This document shows positions 36,612 through 44,299 of a stretch of DNA of 64,000 bases, piece by piece; the stretch's first letter is position 1; every line of letters begins with the position of its first letter. Below the pieces are notes generated by a model. It was not told the DNA's origin and ran no database searches. It was given only the letters and a program-made list of their open reading frames with translations. Source of the DNA: Acidimicrobiia bacterium. GTDB taxonomy: Bacteria; Actinomycetota; Acidimicrobiia; Spongiisociales; Spongiisociaceae. A program made the translations under genes and the position numbers. The stretch is taken from NCBI GenBank assembly GCA_003229305.1, contig QIDH01000058.1, positions 27,774-91,773 of the forward strand, given 5' to 3'.

Positions 36612-36639
36612 TATTGATATATTGACATATATCAATATA
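36612..36639. promoter_or_regulatory. Perfect 28-bp palindrome, ArsR/SmtB-type operator
   Basis: Arms ATATTGATATAT and ATATATCAATAT are exact inverted repeats around TGAC. The sequence and AT-richness match operators of the ArsR family, which repress metal(loid)-resistance genes. A TTGACA at 36623-36628 lies across the centre and could be the -35 of the flavoprotein gene starting at 36679; the -10 is less clear (TACGGT at 36646). It also lies in the prfB upstream region. No arsR gene is in the window. Confidence 0.7.
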
Positions 36640-36678
36640 TCAGATACGGTTCCTGCACACCACGAACAGGACCCAAAC

Positions 36679-37989
36679 ATGAACGCGAAATCCGCCGATC
36701 ATCCCGTCATCGTCATCGGAGGGGGCCCTGTCGGACTGGCGGCTGCCTCCCACCTCATCGAAAGAGGGCTCGAAACCCTCGTATTGGAAGCGGGTTCGGC
36801 CGTCGGGCACACGATCCGAGATTGGGGCCACATTCGCATCTTCTCCGATTGGCGCTCCGTCATCGATGGCGCGTCCAGGAGGCGCCTCGAATCTACCGAC
36901 TGGCAGGCACCGCCACCTGGTGAAATCCCTACAGGCAATGACCTCGTGACCGACTATCTGGAGCCGTTGGCGGCGACACTCGGTGACCGCATTCGCTTGC
37001 TCAGCAAAGTCACATCGATCTCCAGGCTCGATCTGGACAAGGTCGTCACCAGCGGACGCGAACTCCAGCCATTCCTGGTCAGGGTCGAAACAACCGACGG
37101 AGACGTCGAATTGCTCGCCAGCGCAGTTGTCGACGCATCTGGCACTTGGCTCAATCAGAATCCGCTCGGGTCGTCCGGCCTGCCGGCCAGGGGCGAGTCG
37201 GCTACGACTCGGATTCGCTACGGCATGCCTGACGTGCTGGACAAAGAACGGTCCCGGTATGCAGGCAAACGGGTGTTGGTGGTCGGCGCAGGCCACTCCG
37301 CTGCCAACACGCTGCTCGACCTCACCGAGCTCGCCCTGGCCGAGCCCGAGACCGAGCCCATCTGGGCGATCCGGCGCCCGGTCGCCACAAGGACCTACGG
37401 AGGACTGGAGAACGACCAGCTTCCCGGTCGTGGCAAACTCGGCCTCGAATTGAGGCACAGGGTCGAGAACAGCCGGGTCGAGCTCGTTGCGGATTTCAAG
37501 GTCACTGACATCGTAGAAACCGACAACATGGTTGCAGTGACCGGAGTCGGTACCGATGGGTCAAGCCGAACCGTGGTTGTTGACGAGATTGTGGCCACGA
37601 CGGGCCAGCGGCCAGATCTGACGATGACCCGCGAATTGCGCCTCGACCTCGATCCGTGGCTGGAGGCGCCCCGCCAACTGGCTCCGCTCGTCGATCCCAA
37701 TGTGCACTCATGTGGCACGGTTCCTCCTCACGGGGTCGACGAGTTGAGCCACCCTGAGGCGGACTTCTACACCGTCGGAATCAAGAGCTACGGCAGAGCG
37801 CCCACCTTCCTGATGGCGACCGGCTACGAGCAGGTTCGCTCAGTGGCAGCCGCCATCGCAGGTGATTGGGAAGCAGCCCGCCGCGTGGAACTGGAGCTAC
37901 CGGAATCCGGTGTCTGTGGCATCGCCGCCCCCATCGAAGTGGGAGCGGCCCAGAGCACTCCGGTCGAGGCGCAGTCTGGCTGCTGCTGA
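36679..37989 (+). CDS. FAD/NAD(P)-dependent oxidoreductase, probably metalloid-responsive
   Basis: The ATG at 36679 starts a 436-residue flavoprotein. It has an N-terminal FAD Rossmann motif (VIVIGGGPVGLAAASHL, about 9-25), a second dinucleotide motif (VLVVGAGHSAANTL, about 195-208), and a third motif ATTGQRPD typical of this fold; it resembles the flavin monooxygenase/thioredoxin-reductase-like group. Close to the C-terminus are SGVCGIAAP and the final QSGCC, so cysteines may take part in catalysis or metal binding. The ArsR-like operator upstream and C-terminal Cys pair point to arsenic-associated flavoproteins (ArsO-like), but the function is inferred. Ends 9 bp before the convergent anti-sigma gene. 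Confidence 0.75.
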   Translation: MNAKSADHPVIVIGGGPVGLAAASHLIERGLETLVLEAGSAVGHTIRDWGHIRIFSDWRSVIDGASRRRLESTDWQAPPPGEIPTGNDLVTDYLEPLAATLGDRIRLLSKVTSISRLDLDKVVTSGRELQPFLVRVETTDGDVELLASAVVDASGTWLNQNPLGSSGLPARGESATTRIRYGMPDVLDKERSRYAGKRVLVVGAGHSAANTLLDLTELALAEPETEPIWAIRRPVATRTYGGLENDQLPGRGKLGLELRHRVENSRVELVADFKVTDIVETDNMVAVTGVGTDGSSRTVVVDEIVATTGQRPDLTMTRELRLDLDPWLEAPRQLAPLVDPNVHSCGTVPPHGVDELSHPEADFYTVGIKSYGRAPTFLMATGYEQVRSVAAAIAGDWEAARRVELELPESGVCGIAAPIEVGAAQSTPVEAQSGCC

Positions 37990-37998
37990 ACCGACTTG

Positions 37999-39477
37999 CT
38001 ACGGGATCGTGAAGGTGGTCTCGACGCCACACAGTTCGAGCGTGTCGCCCCCGCATTCTTCACCGATGAAGACCTGGTAGTCGCCGGGTTCAAGACCGTC
38101 TATGGGCAACCAGAAAGCACCGTAGGTAGGAAGCCAGGAGGCGTAGATACCAAACAGCTCGCCGGAAACGACGCTTGTGAACCCGTCCGGTCCGACAATT
38201 GAGCTGCTGCTGACTTCTGCTGACCCTGCCGAACCGTCGGCCGCGGTGATGCGCACCAGCCCTTGAGCCTCAAAGAATCGAGCGAAACCGACGACCTCGA
38301 CTTGGGCGTACTGGCCACCAACGACCGGAGGACCGGCAAGGATTGTCAGCCCCTCTCCAGTAATCCAGGATGGTAGATCATCAGGATCCGTGCCTATCAG
38401 GTCGACAATGACCCGAGCCGGGTTGGCACGAAACGACAGGGCGACGCCGTCGTAGGCCCCAACCAGCCGCAACTTGAACAATCCCTCCTCGACCGGAGGG
38501 GTGTCGGTGGCCAGGATCGCAAGAATTGATCCAAACCGGTCGATCGTGGCCGTCTGCACAACCTCCGTCAGACCGAGAGGCAGCGAAACAATGTCGTCGG
38601 CAGCCGGATCGACGATCATGGTTCCGTACGCACTGAAGGACGCCACCGGCTCAACGGTGCCCGTCTCGAAATCAGTGTTGCCCAACACGATCACCAGACG
38701 ATCGCAGCCCTCGCCCTCGACCCGGACCATCCCAACAACGGTATTCGGCTGGTCCCCGAGATCCACCTGCTCGAAGCTGTCCTGGCCGAAGTCTGGCGTC
38801 TCCTCAAGTCCACACAGGTCAGCAGGCACGTCTGCGACCCAGGAGAGTGGGGGTTCGAGGAAGTCCCGATTCACAAAGCCTTCGGTGCCGTCTGGCAGGT
38901 TGACTCCCCACCAGCCATGGCCATCCGTATCTGTCGATCCCTGACCGTTCAGTTTCACAAGTTCGGAGTCCGGGGCATACGTCCCCACGATTTCACCGGT
39001 GGCGTCTGGGGTGGCCCTGACATTGAGGACATCATCAGCCGCCACTCTCGCCACTCGCCAACCCTCGCCCAAAAAGACCGGTTGACGGTTGCCGACCGCA
39101 TCAATCGTCGTCGTGGTGGCCGAAGTTGGGACGGTGCTGCCGTCAGAGGAGACGATTGATGTTGGAGTGGAGCCCTCGGCCAGTCCGGCGGATTCATCCG
39201 GCTCGCCAGGTGCGCCAACCATCGCAACCGTGGTAGCGGTCGATTGGTCTGTGCTCGCCGCAACCTCGCCGCCCTGACCAGGGCCCCGATTGGCAAAGGC
39301 GACGACGCCGACCGCGACGACCACCACCGCCGCGGCGACGAGGGCACGGGTCCAGCCAGGAACGTTCGTACGTGAAGAGGTAGACATCTGGAGCCTGGCG
39401 AGACCTGGCTCGGGGTTGGCGTGGCGAGCCTGACGTTGCAGTTCTTCGAACTCTCTGCGGATGCGTTCGTCGCTCAT
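37999..39477 (-). CDS. Membrane-anchored anti-sigma-like protein with SH3b domain
   Basis: Likely regulator of the ECF sigma factor encoded just upstream. From the ATG at 39477 (MSDERIRREFEELQRQA) the 492-residue product has a short cytosolic stretch (1-42), one membrane segment (about 43-63), a Thr/Ser/Pro-rich linker (70-125), an SH3b-like domain (about 141-208, VLNVRATPDATGEIVG, GWWGVNLPDGTEGFVNRD), and a beta-rich exterior region of about 280 residues including FRANPARVIVDLIG, reminiscent of AMIN-type folds. No zinc anti-sigma HxxxCxxC motif is seen. Start overlaps the sigma stop by 4 bp. The anti-sigma role rests on position and topology. Confidence 0.72.
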   Translation of the reverse strand: MSDERIRREFEELQRQARHANPEPGLARLQMSTSSRTNVPGWTRALVAAAVVVVAVGVVAFANRGPGQGGEVAASTDQSTATTVAMVGAPGEPDESAGLAEGSTPTSIVSSDGSTVPTSATTTTIDAVGNRQPVFLGEGWRVARVAADDVLNVRATPDATGEIVGTYAPDSELVKLNGQGSTDTDGHGWWGVNLPDGTEGFVNRDFLEPPLSWVADVPADLCGLEETPDFGQDSFEQVDLGDQPNTVVGMVRVEGEGCDRLVIVLGNTDFETGTVEPVASFSAYGTMIVDPAADDIVSLPLGLTEVVQTATIDRFGSILAILATDTPPVEEGLFKLRLVGAYDGVALSFRANPARVIVDLIGTDPDDLPSWITGEGLTILAGPPVVGGQYAQVEVVGFARFFEAQGLVRITAADGSAGSAEVSSSSIVGPDGFTSVVSGELFGIYASWLPTYGAFWLPIDGLEPGDYQVFIGEECGGDTLELCGVETTFTIP

Positions 39478-39959
39478 TCGGATGTTCCCTCGTTTAGTCG
39501 TGTGGCGAGGGCCGCTCGGCCCTGGTGGAGGTGGGCTTTGGCCGTATTGGCCGCACACCCCAGAATCTCCGCGATGTCGTCTACTGATCGATCCTCTAGG
39601 TAATAGAGGGCAACAGCGGCACGCTGTTTCGGTGCAAGATCGGCCACCGCTCCCCACAACTCATCGTCATGGAACGTGATGTCCAGAATGCTCGAATCAC
39701 CTGCAACCCTGACACGTCCGTCCCGCTCGTATCTCTCACGCCTCCTGCGGTTGGTTGCGAGATTGATCGTGACCCTGCGCAACCAGGCCCCAGGCCGGTC
39801 ATAGGCGGAGATCTTCGACCACTGGCGATGAGCCCTGACCAACGCTTCTTGGGCAATGTCTTCGGCAAAAGAGCCGGACCCGCTCACCGCGGCTGCCAGG
39901 GCGACCATGCCCTGGTACTCGCGGCGATAGAACTCATCGAAATCGATCTTGTCGGTCAT
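39474..39959 (-). CDS. ECF-type RNA polymerase sigma factor
   Basis: Alternative sigma factor. The ATG at 39959 (MTDKIDFDEFYRREYQGM) gives 161 residues; the upstream frame to 40079 is not homologous. Region 2 (about 8-75) has AEDIAQEALVRAHRQW and RPGAWLRRVTINLATNRRRR; region 4 (about 105-155) has LAPKQRAAVALYYLEDRSVDDIAEIL and a HTH ending NTAKAHLHQGRAAL. It matches the SigE/SigM-like actinobacterial class. Coupled to the membrane protein downstream, a usual sigma/anti-sigma arrangement; the signal is presumably extracytoplasmic. Confidence 0.93.
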   Translation of the reverse strand: MTDKIDFDEFYRREYQGMVALAAAVSGSGSFAEDIAQEALVRAHRQWSKISAYDRPGAWLRRVTINLATNRRRRERYERDGRVRVAGDSSILDITFHDDELWGAVADLAPKQRAAVALYYLEDRSVDDIAEILGCAANTAKAHLHQGRAALATRLNEGTSE

Positions 39960-40070
39960 CGTGATGGTTCCGTTCACAGCCCACACACACGTGGGGACCC
40001 CCTGAGGTTTAGTCCGAGAACCTAGTGAAGAATCGCAGCCCCGGGTAGGCGATCCGTCATCCGCGGCCGC

Positions 40071-40141
40071 GAGCCCCAAGCAAACTCGGTTAGTGAGCGG
40101 AGCGAACGGCGGGCTTCTGGCCCGCCAGGGCCAAACCGGCG
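40071..40141 (-). repeat. Palindromic repeat, copy C, after the secA stop
   Basis: Starts next to the secA stop codon with CGCCGGTTTGGCCCTGGCGG, as in copies A and B, then carries an extra segment of about 25 nt before TAACCGAGTTTGCTT. Hairpins: TGGCCC-TGGC-GGGCCA, alternatively GCGGGC-CAGAA-GCCCGC, and CGAG...CTCG. Again placed at the 3' end of a transcript and in the same orientation as the gene. Confidence 0.72.
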
Positions 40142-40142
40142 A

Positions 40143-42803
40143 TTAGGTGGTCGGCGCGGCGGCGAAAGCCATGCACGACTCTGTTTCGTCGCATTTCTTG
40201 GCCTTCTTTCCAGAACCACACGGACACGGCGCGTTGCGACCGACTTTCGCCGACGTGGCCTGCCGCTTGCTCAAGCCTCCGCCGCCGCTGGTGATCACCG
40301 CCTTGGGCTTCTGCACCTCGGCCGGTCGCTGCACAACCTCCACGTGGAAGATGTAACGAACGGCATCCCTCTTCACGGAGTCGACCAGCTCTGAGAACAT
40401 GTCGTAGCCCTCGCGCTGATACTCCGTCAGCGGATCCCGCTGCCCCATCGCCCTGAGCCCAATTCCAGCTCGCAGGTAGTCCATCTCTCCGAGATGTTCT
40501 CGCCACTTGTTGTCGATCAGCGACAGCATCACCCGGTTCTCCAACTGACGCATCACGGCAGGCGTCAGTTCCACCTCGCGCTCCTCGAATTTTGCGAGAG
40601 CTTCCTCCGTAGAGGCAATGGCAACCGTGTCTGCGGACAATTCACCTGATGAATCGAGGCCCTCTCTGGTCAGCTCGGTCGGGTAGAGAACGGTCAGCTC
40701 TTTCATGAACTCATCCCAGTCCCAGGTGGCGGGAGGTACAGATTCATCAAGAAGCTCATACACAGTTTCGGAGACAGACTCCTCGATCCATTCGAGCATG
40801 AGGTCACGACTCTCAGAGGTACGCAGGATGCTGTTGCGCCACTTGTAGATGACTTCCCGCTGACGGTTCATCACCTCGTCGTACTTCAAGACGTTCTTGC
40901 GAATCTCATAGTTGCGAGACTCGACCTGGCTCTGGGCTCGCTCGACGGCCTTGGAAACCATCTTCGCCTCGATCGGAACCTCATCCGGGATTTTGAGGCG
41001 ATCCATGATGGCGCTGACCCGATCGGTGGCGAAGCGTTCCATGAGATCGTCCTGGAGGGAGAGGTAGAAGCGGGATTCGCCTGGGTCACCCTGACGGCCG
41101 GCTCGACCTCTCAACTGGTTGTCGATCCGGCGACTCTCGTGCCGCTCTGTGCCGAGGATGTACAGGCCTCCGGCATCCAGCACAGACTGACGCTCGGCCT
41201 CGGTCTCTTCGGTGAATCTGGCCAGTGCCGCCTCGTACTCGTCCTGCCATGCCTGACTTCCGCTCTCGGCTTCAGAACGAAGCATCATGGCCTTGGCCAG
41301 GCCCTCAGGATTCCCACCAAGGCTTATGTCGACGCCACGTCCCGCCATGTTGGTCGCGACAGTCACTGCACCGGCCCGTCCGGCCTGGGCGATGATCTCG
41401 GCTTCTCTGACGTGCTTCTTTGCGTTCAACACTTCGTGCTTGATCTTGGCCGAATCGAGGGCCCCGCTGATCGCCTCTGACCGGTCGATCGAGACCGTGC
41501 CAACCAGCACCGGCTGGCCTTTCTCGTTGCGATAGGCGATATCTTCGACCAGCGCATCGAATTTGGCTGCCTCAGACTTGTACACGACATCCGCTTGGTC
41601 GAGCCTGTCGATCGGCCGGTTGGTCGGGACCTCTACGACCTCGAGGTTGTAGATCTGCATCAGTTCGGTCGCTTCGGTCAGAGCGGTACCCGTCATGCCC
41701 GCCAGTTTTTTGTACATCCGAAAGTAGTTCTGGAGCGTGATCGTGGCCAGCGTTTGGTTCTCTTCCTTTATGTCCACGTTTTCCTTGGCCTCGATGGCCT
41801 GGTGCAGCCCCTCCGAATAACGACGACCGTCAAGGACACGGCCAGTGAACTCATCGACGATCTTCACCTCGCCGTCGGCGAGGATGTATTCCACGTCCTT
41901 CTTGTAGAGCTCCTTGGCACGCAAAGCCTGTTCGAGATGGTGCACAAAGTCGACCGCCGCATGGTCGTACATGTTCTCTATCCCCAAGATCCCCTCGACC
42001 TTGGAAACGCCCTCTTCTGTGGTCAGAACCTGACGCTTGCCCAGATCCACCTCGTAGTCTCGGTCTGGCTTCAGTCTGGCTGCGATTTTTGTGAAATCCC
42101 GATACCACTTGGCCGTGTCTGCGACCCGGCCTGAAATGATCAGCGGCGTCCTCGCTTCGTCAACGAGAATCGAATCCACCTCGTCAACCAGGGCAAAATA
42201 GTGACCACGCTGAACGAGGTTGGCCGTCTGCATGGCCATGTTGTCTCGTAGATAGTCGAACCCGAACTCGTTGTTGGTTCCGTACGTGATATCCGCGGCG
42301 TAGGCAGGGCCTCGCTCGGATGGGACATCGCCGTTCTGGATGATTCCAACGGTGAGCCCGAGGAAACGATGAATTCCACCCATCCACTCGGCGTCTCTCG
42401 CAGCCAGGTAGTCGTTGGTAGTAACGACATGGACGCCCTTACCAACCAGTGCGTTCAGATACACCGGCATGGTCGAGACCAGAGTCTTGCCTTCTCCTGT
42501 GCGCATCTCGGCGATCTTGCCGCGGTTGAGCGCGGCGGCACCAACGATCTGGACGTCGTAGTGCCGCTGACCGAGCACTCGCTTCGCAGTTTCTCTGACC
42601 ACCGCGAAGGCTTGCGCCTCGATGTCGTCGATCGACGCCCCGTTCGACAGTTGGTCTCGAAACTCGGTGGTCTTGGCGACGAGCTGATCGTCGCTCATGG
42701 CTTCCATAGACGGTTCGAATTCGTTGACCTGCCGAGCCAGCTCCTCGAGATTTTTGAGGGTCTTGCCTTCGCCAACACGAAGGACCTTTGACATGATGGA
42801 CAT
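40143..42803 (-). CDS. secA: Preprotein translocase ATPase SecA
   Basis: Motor that drives proteins through SecYEG. The 886-residue protein has Walker A in MRTGEGKT, DEVDSILVDEARTPLIISG, the helicase-like motifs ATNMAGRGVDISLGG and QLRGRAGRQGDPG, preprotein cross-linking and scaffold domains, and a C-terminal SEC-C zinc motif CPCGSGKKAKKC (usually followed by His or Cys, here Asp-Glu). Beyond the motif it adds about 15 residues with one more Cys. Two near Met codons (MSIMSK) could serve as starts. 173 bp separate it from the HD-GYP gene upstream. Confidence 0.97.
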   Translation of the reverse strand: MSIMSKVLRVGEGKTLKNLEELARQVNEFEPSMEAMSDDQLVAKTTEFRDQLSNGASIDDIEAQAFAVVRETAKRVLGQRHYDVQIVGAAALNRGKIAEMRTGEGKTLVSTMPVYLNALVGKGVHVVTTNDYLAARDAEWMGGIHRFLGLTVGIIQNGDVPSERGPAYAADITYGTNNEFGFDYLRDNMAMQTANLVQRGHYFALVDEVDSILVDEARTPLIISGRVADTAKWYRDFTKIAARLKPDRDYEVDLGKRQVLTTEEGVSKVEGILGIENMYDHAAVDFVHHLEQALRAKELYKKDVEYILADGEVKIVDEFTGRVLDGRRYSEGLHQAIEAKENVDIKEENQTLATITLQNYFRMYKKLAGMTGTALTEATELMQIYNLEVVEVPTNRPIDRLDQADVVYKSEAAKFDALVEDIAYRNEKGQPVLVGTVSIDRSEAISGALDSAKIKHEVLNAKKHVREAEIIAQAGRAGAVTVATNMAGRGVDISLGGNPEGLAKAMMLRSEAESGSQAWQDEYEAALARFTEETEAERQSVLDAGGLYILGTERHESRRIDNQLRGRAGRQGDPGESRFYLSLQDDLMERFATDRVSAIMDRLKIPDEVPIEAKMVSKAVERAQSQVESRNYEIRKNVLKYDEVMNRQREVIYKWRNSILRTSESRDLMLEWIEESVSETVYELLDESVPPATWDWDEFMKELTVLYPTELTREGLDSSGELSADTVAIASTEEALAKFEEREVELTPAVMRQLENRVMLSLIDNKWREHLGEMDYLRAGIGLRAMGQRDPLTEYQREGYDMFSELVDSVKRDAVRYIFHVEVVQRPAEVQKPKAVITSGGGGLSKRQATSAKVGRNAPCPCGSGKKAKKCDETESCMAFAAAPTT

Positions 42804-42976
42804 ACGTGATTCCCAATGTAAGAGGGTCGTTTGGATGTCGAGGCGCTCTCACGGCCGGTGAGGAAGATCGTCCGATACTGTCGCCTTCGTTTCGGAGTTT
42901 ACGGCTATTTCACCGACATTTTGAACAACGATACGGCGGCCAGTTCTGTTCCAGCAACGCGGGCTACGACATGGCC

Positions 42977-44299
42977 CTACTCGGTCATGGACTCGAGCAT
43001 CGAGGCAGGGTCGATCCCGACGCTGTCGGAGGTGAGCTGTTCGACCACCTCCCCAGGGTCGATCTGCATGGGCTCAGGCTCCGGGATCCGAGTCCCGCCC
43101 GTGTCAATCACCCGCACTCCTTCAGGAACATCGACTCGAGACGCCTTGGTGACCATGGCTATGGAACCGTCCCGCATCCTGACCAACGAACCAGGAGGGT
43201 AGACGCCGAGCAGGGCGACGAGGCCTCTGACCATGTCAGGGTCGAAATGAGCGCCCATGCCCTGGGTGAGCACATTCACAGCCTGCTGGGGAGTCTCGGC
43301 CCGACGGTACGAACGCCTCGTCGTGAGCGCGTCATACACGTCTGCTGCGGTGACCAGGCGCGAGAAGAGATGCTTTTCGCGGTTCGCCGAACTAGCCGGG
43401 TACCCGGCGCCGTCGAATCGACCGTGATGTTCGAGCGCTACCACCGCGGCGATTTCCTGACCAGGCTCTGCGGCAGCCAGGATGGCGGATGCGCCTTCCT
43501 GAGGGTGCAGCTTGATCTCGGCCCACTGTTCGGCGTCTAGCCGCCCCGGGTACTGGAGGACCGCTGCGGAGACCCGCAGTTTGCCGATGTCGTGCAGCAG
43601 GGCACCCAACGCCATCAGCTCGAGCGTCTCGTCGTCCATACCGAGAAATCGACCCATCGTGATCGACAGGATGCAGACGTTGACCGAGTGGTAGAACGTA
43701 TATTCATCGTGGCTCTTCATCGTCGAGAGCAAGACCGAGGCGCCTGGCTGGGCGAGGGTCTGTTCGAGGAGGTTCTCGACCACGAGCGAAGCACCGGACA
43801 GATCGAATTCCTGACCGGCGCCAACCGCCATGCCAATGCCACGCAGAACGTCAAGGGACCGAGCGTATGAACGACGCAACCCGGACATAGTCGCGCCACT
43901 TTGTAGGTCTGAAACCGTGAACGAGGATGTGTTGAGTCGCACGGTGCCCTCGGCAGGAAGGTCCCCTGTGCGTCCCGCGATCAGGCTCGCCACATCTGCC
44001 AGATCGCCGCTGGAGACATGGCCGGCGAAGGTTATCGAGTCGATTCCGGCAGACTGGAGGCGGCGCAGGAATCCGTTGAATTCGAGTGAGGCGTGGGCGA
44101 GCAGACCTCTGCCCAGATAGAGCGAATCACCGAGGACCGTCAGAACCGTCTCACCATTCTGACCAACCATCTCATCAGCGGCCTTGGTGGCGGCTCCCAG
44201 CGCATCCTCTACCGCAGGGTGTCCAGGCGGATAGAGCGAGAGTTGGGTCACAACCCCGCGTAGAGCGGACAACGTGGCCCGAACGTATGACTCAGCCAT
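42977..44299 (-). CDS. HD-GYP domain protein with N-terminal module shared with its neighbour
   Basis: Predicted cyclic-di-nucleotide phosphodiesterase. From the ATG at 44299 (ribosome-binding site GGAGGA) 440 residues. N-terminal module (about 1-125) with LSLYPPGHPAVEDAL, LTVLGDSLYLGRGLL, GIDSITF. Catalytic part (about 190-345): SHDEYTFYHSVNV, LLHDIGKLRV (HD at 236-237), KLHPQEG, HHGRFDGAGYP (291-301), TAADVYDALTTRRSYR. All metal-binding positions of the HD and GYP motifs are present; the usual HHE is HHG. The C-terminal 60 residues are beta-rich. Overlaps the HEAT gene by 8 bp. No GGDEF or PilZ gene is nearby. Confidence 0.88.
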   Translation of the reverse strand: MAESYVRATLSALRGVVTQLSLYPPGHPAVEDALGAATKAADEMVGQNGETVLTVLGDSLYLGRGLLAHASLEFNGFLRRLQSAGIDSITFAGHVSSGDLADVASLIAGRTGDLPAEGTVRLNTSSFTVSDLQSGATMSGLRRSYARSLDVLRGIGMAVGAGQEFDLSGASLVVENLLEQTLAQPGASVLLSTMKSHDEYTFYHSVNVCILSITMGRFLGMDDETLELMALGALLHDIGKLRVSAAVLQYPGRLDAEQWAEIKLHPQEGASAILAAAEPGQEIAAVVALEHHGRFDGAGYPASSANREKHLFSRLVTAADVYDALTTRRSYRRAETPQQAVNVLTQGMGAHFDPDMVRGLVALLGVYPPGSLVRMRDGSIAMVTKASRVDVPEGVRVIDTGGTRIPEPEPMQIDPGEVVEQLTSDSVGIDPASMLESMTE

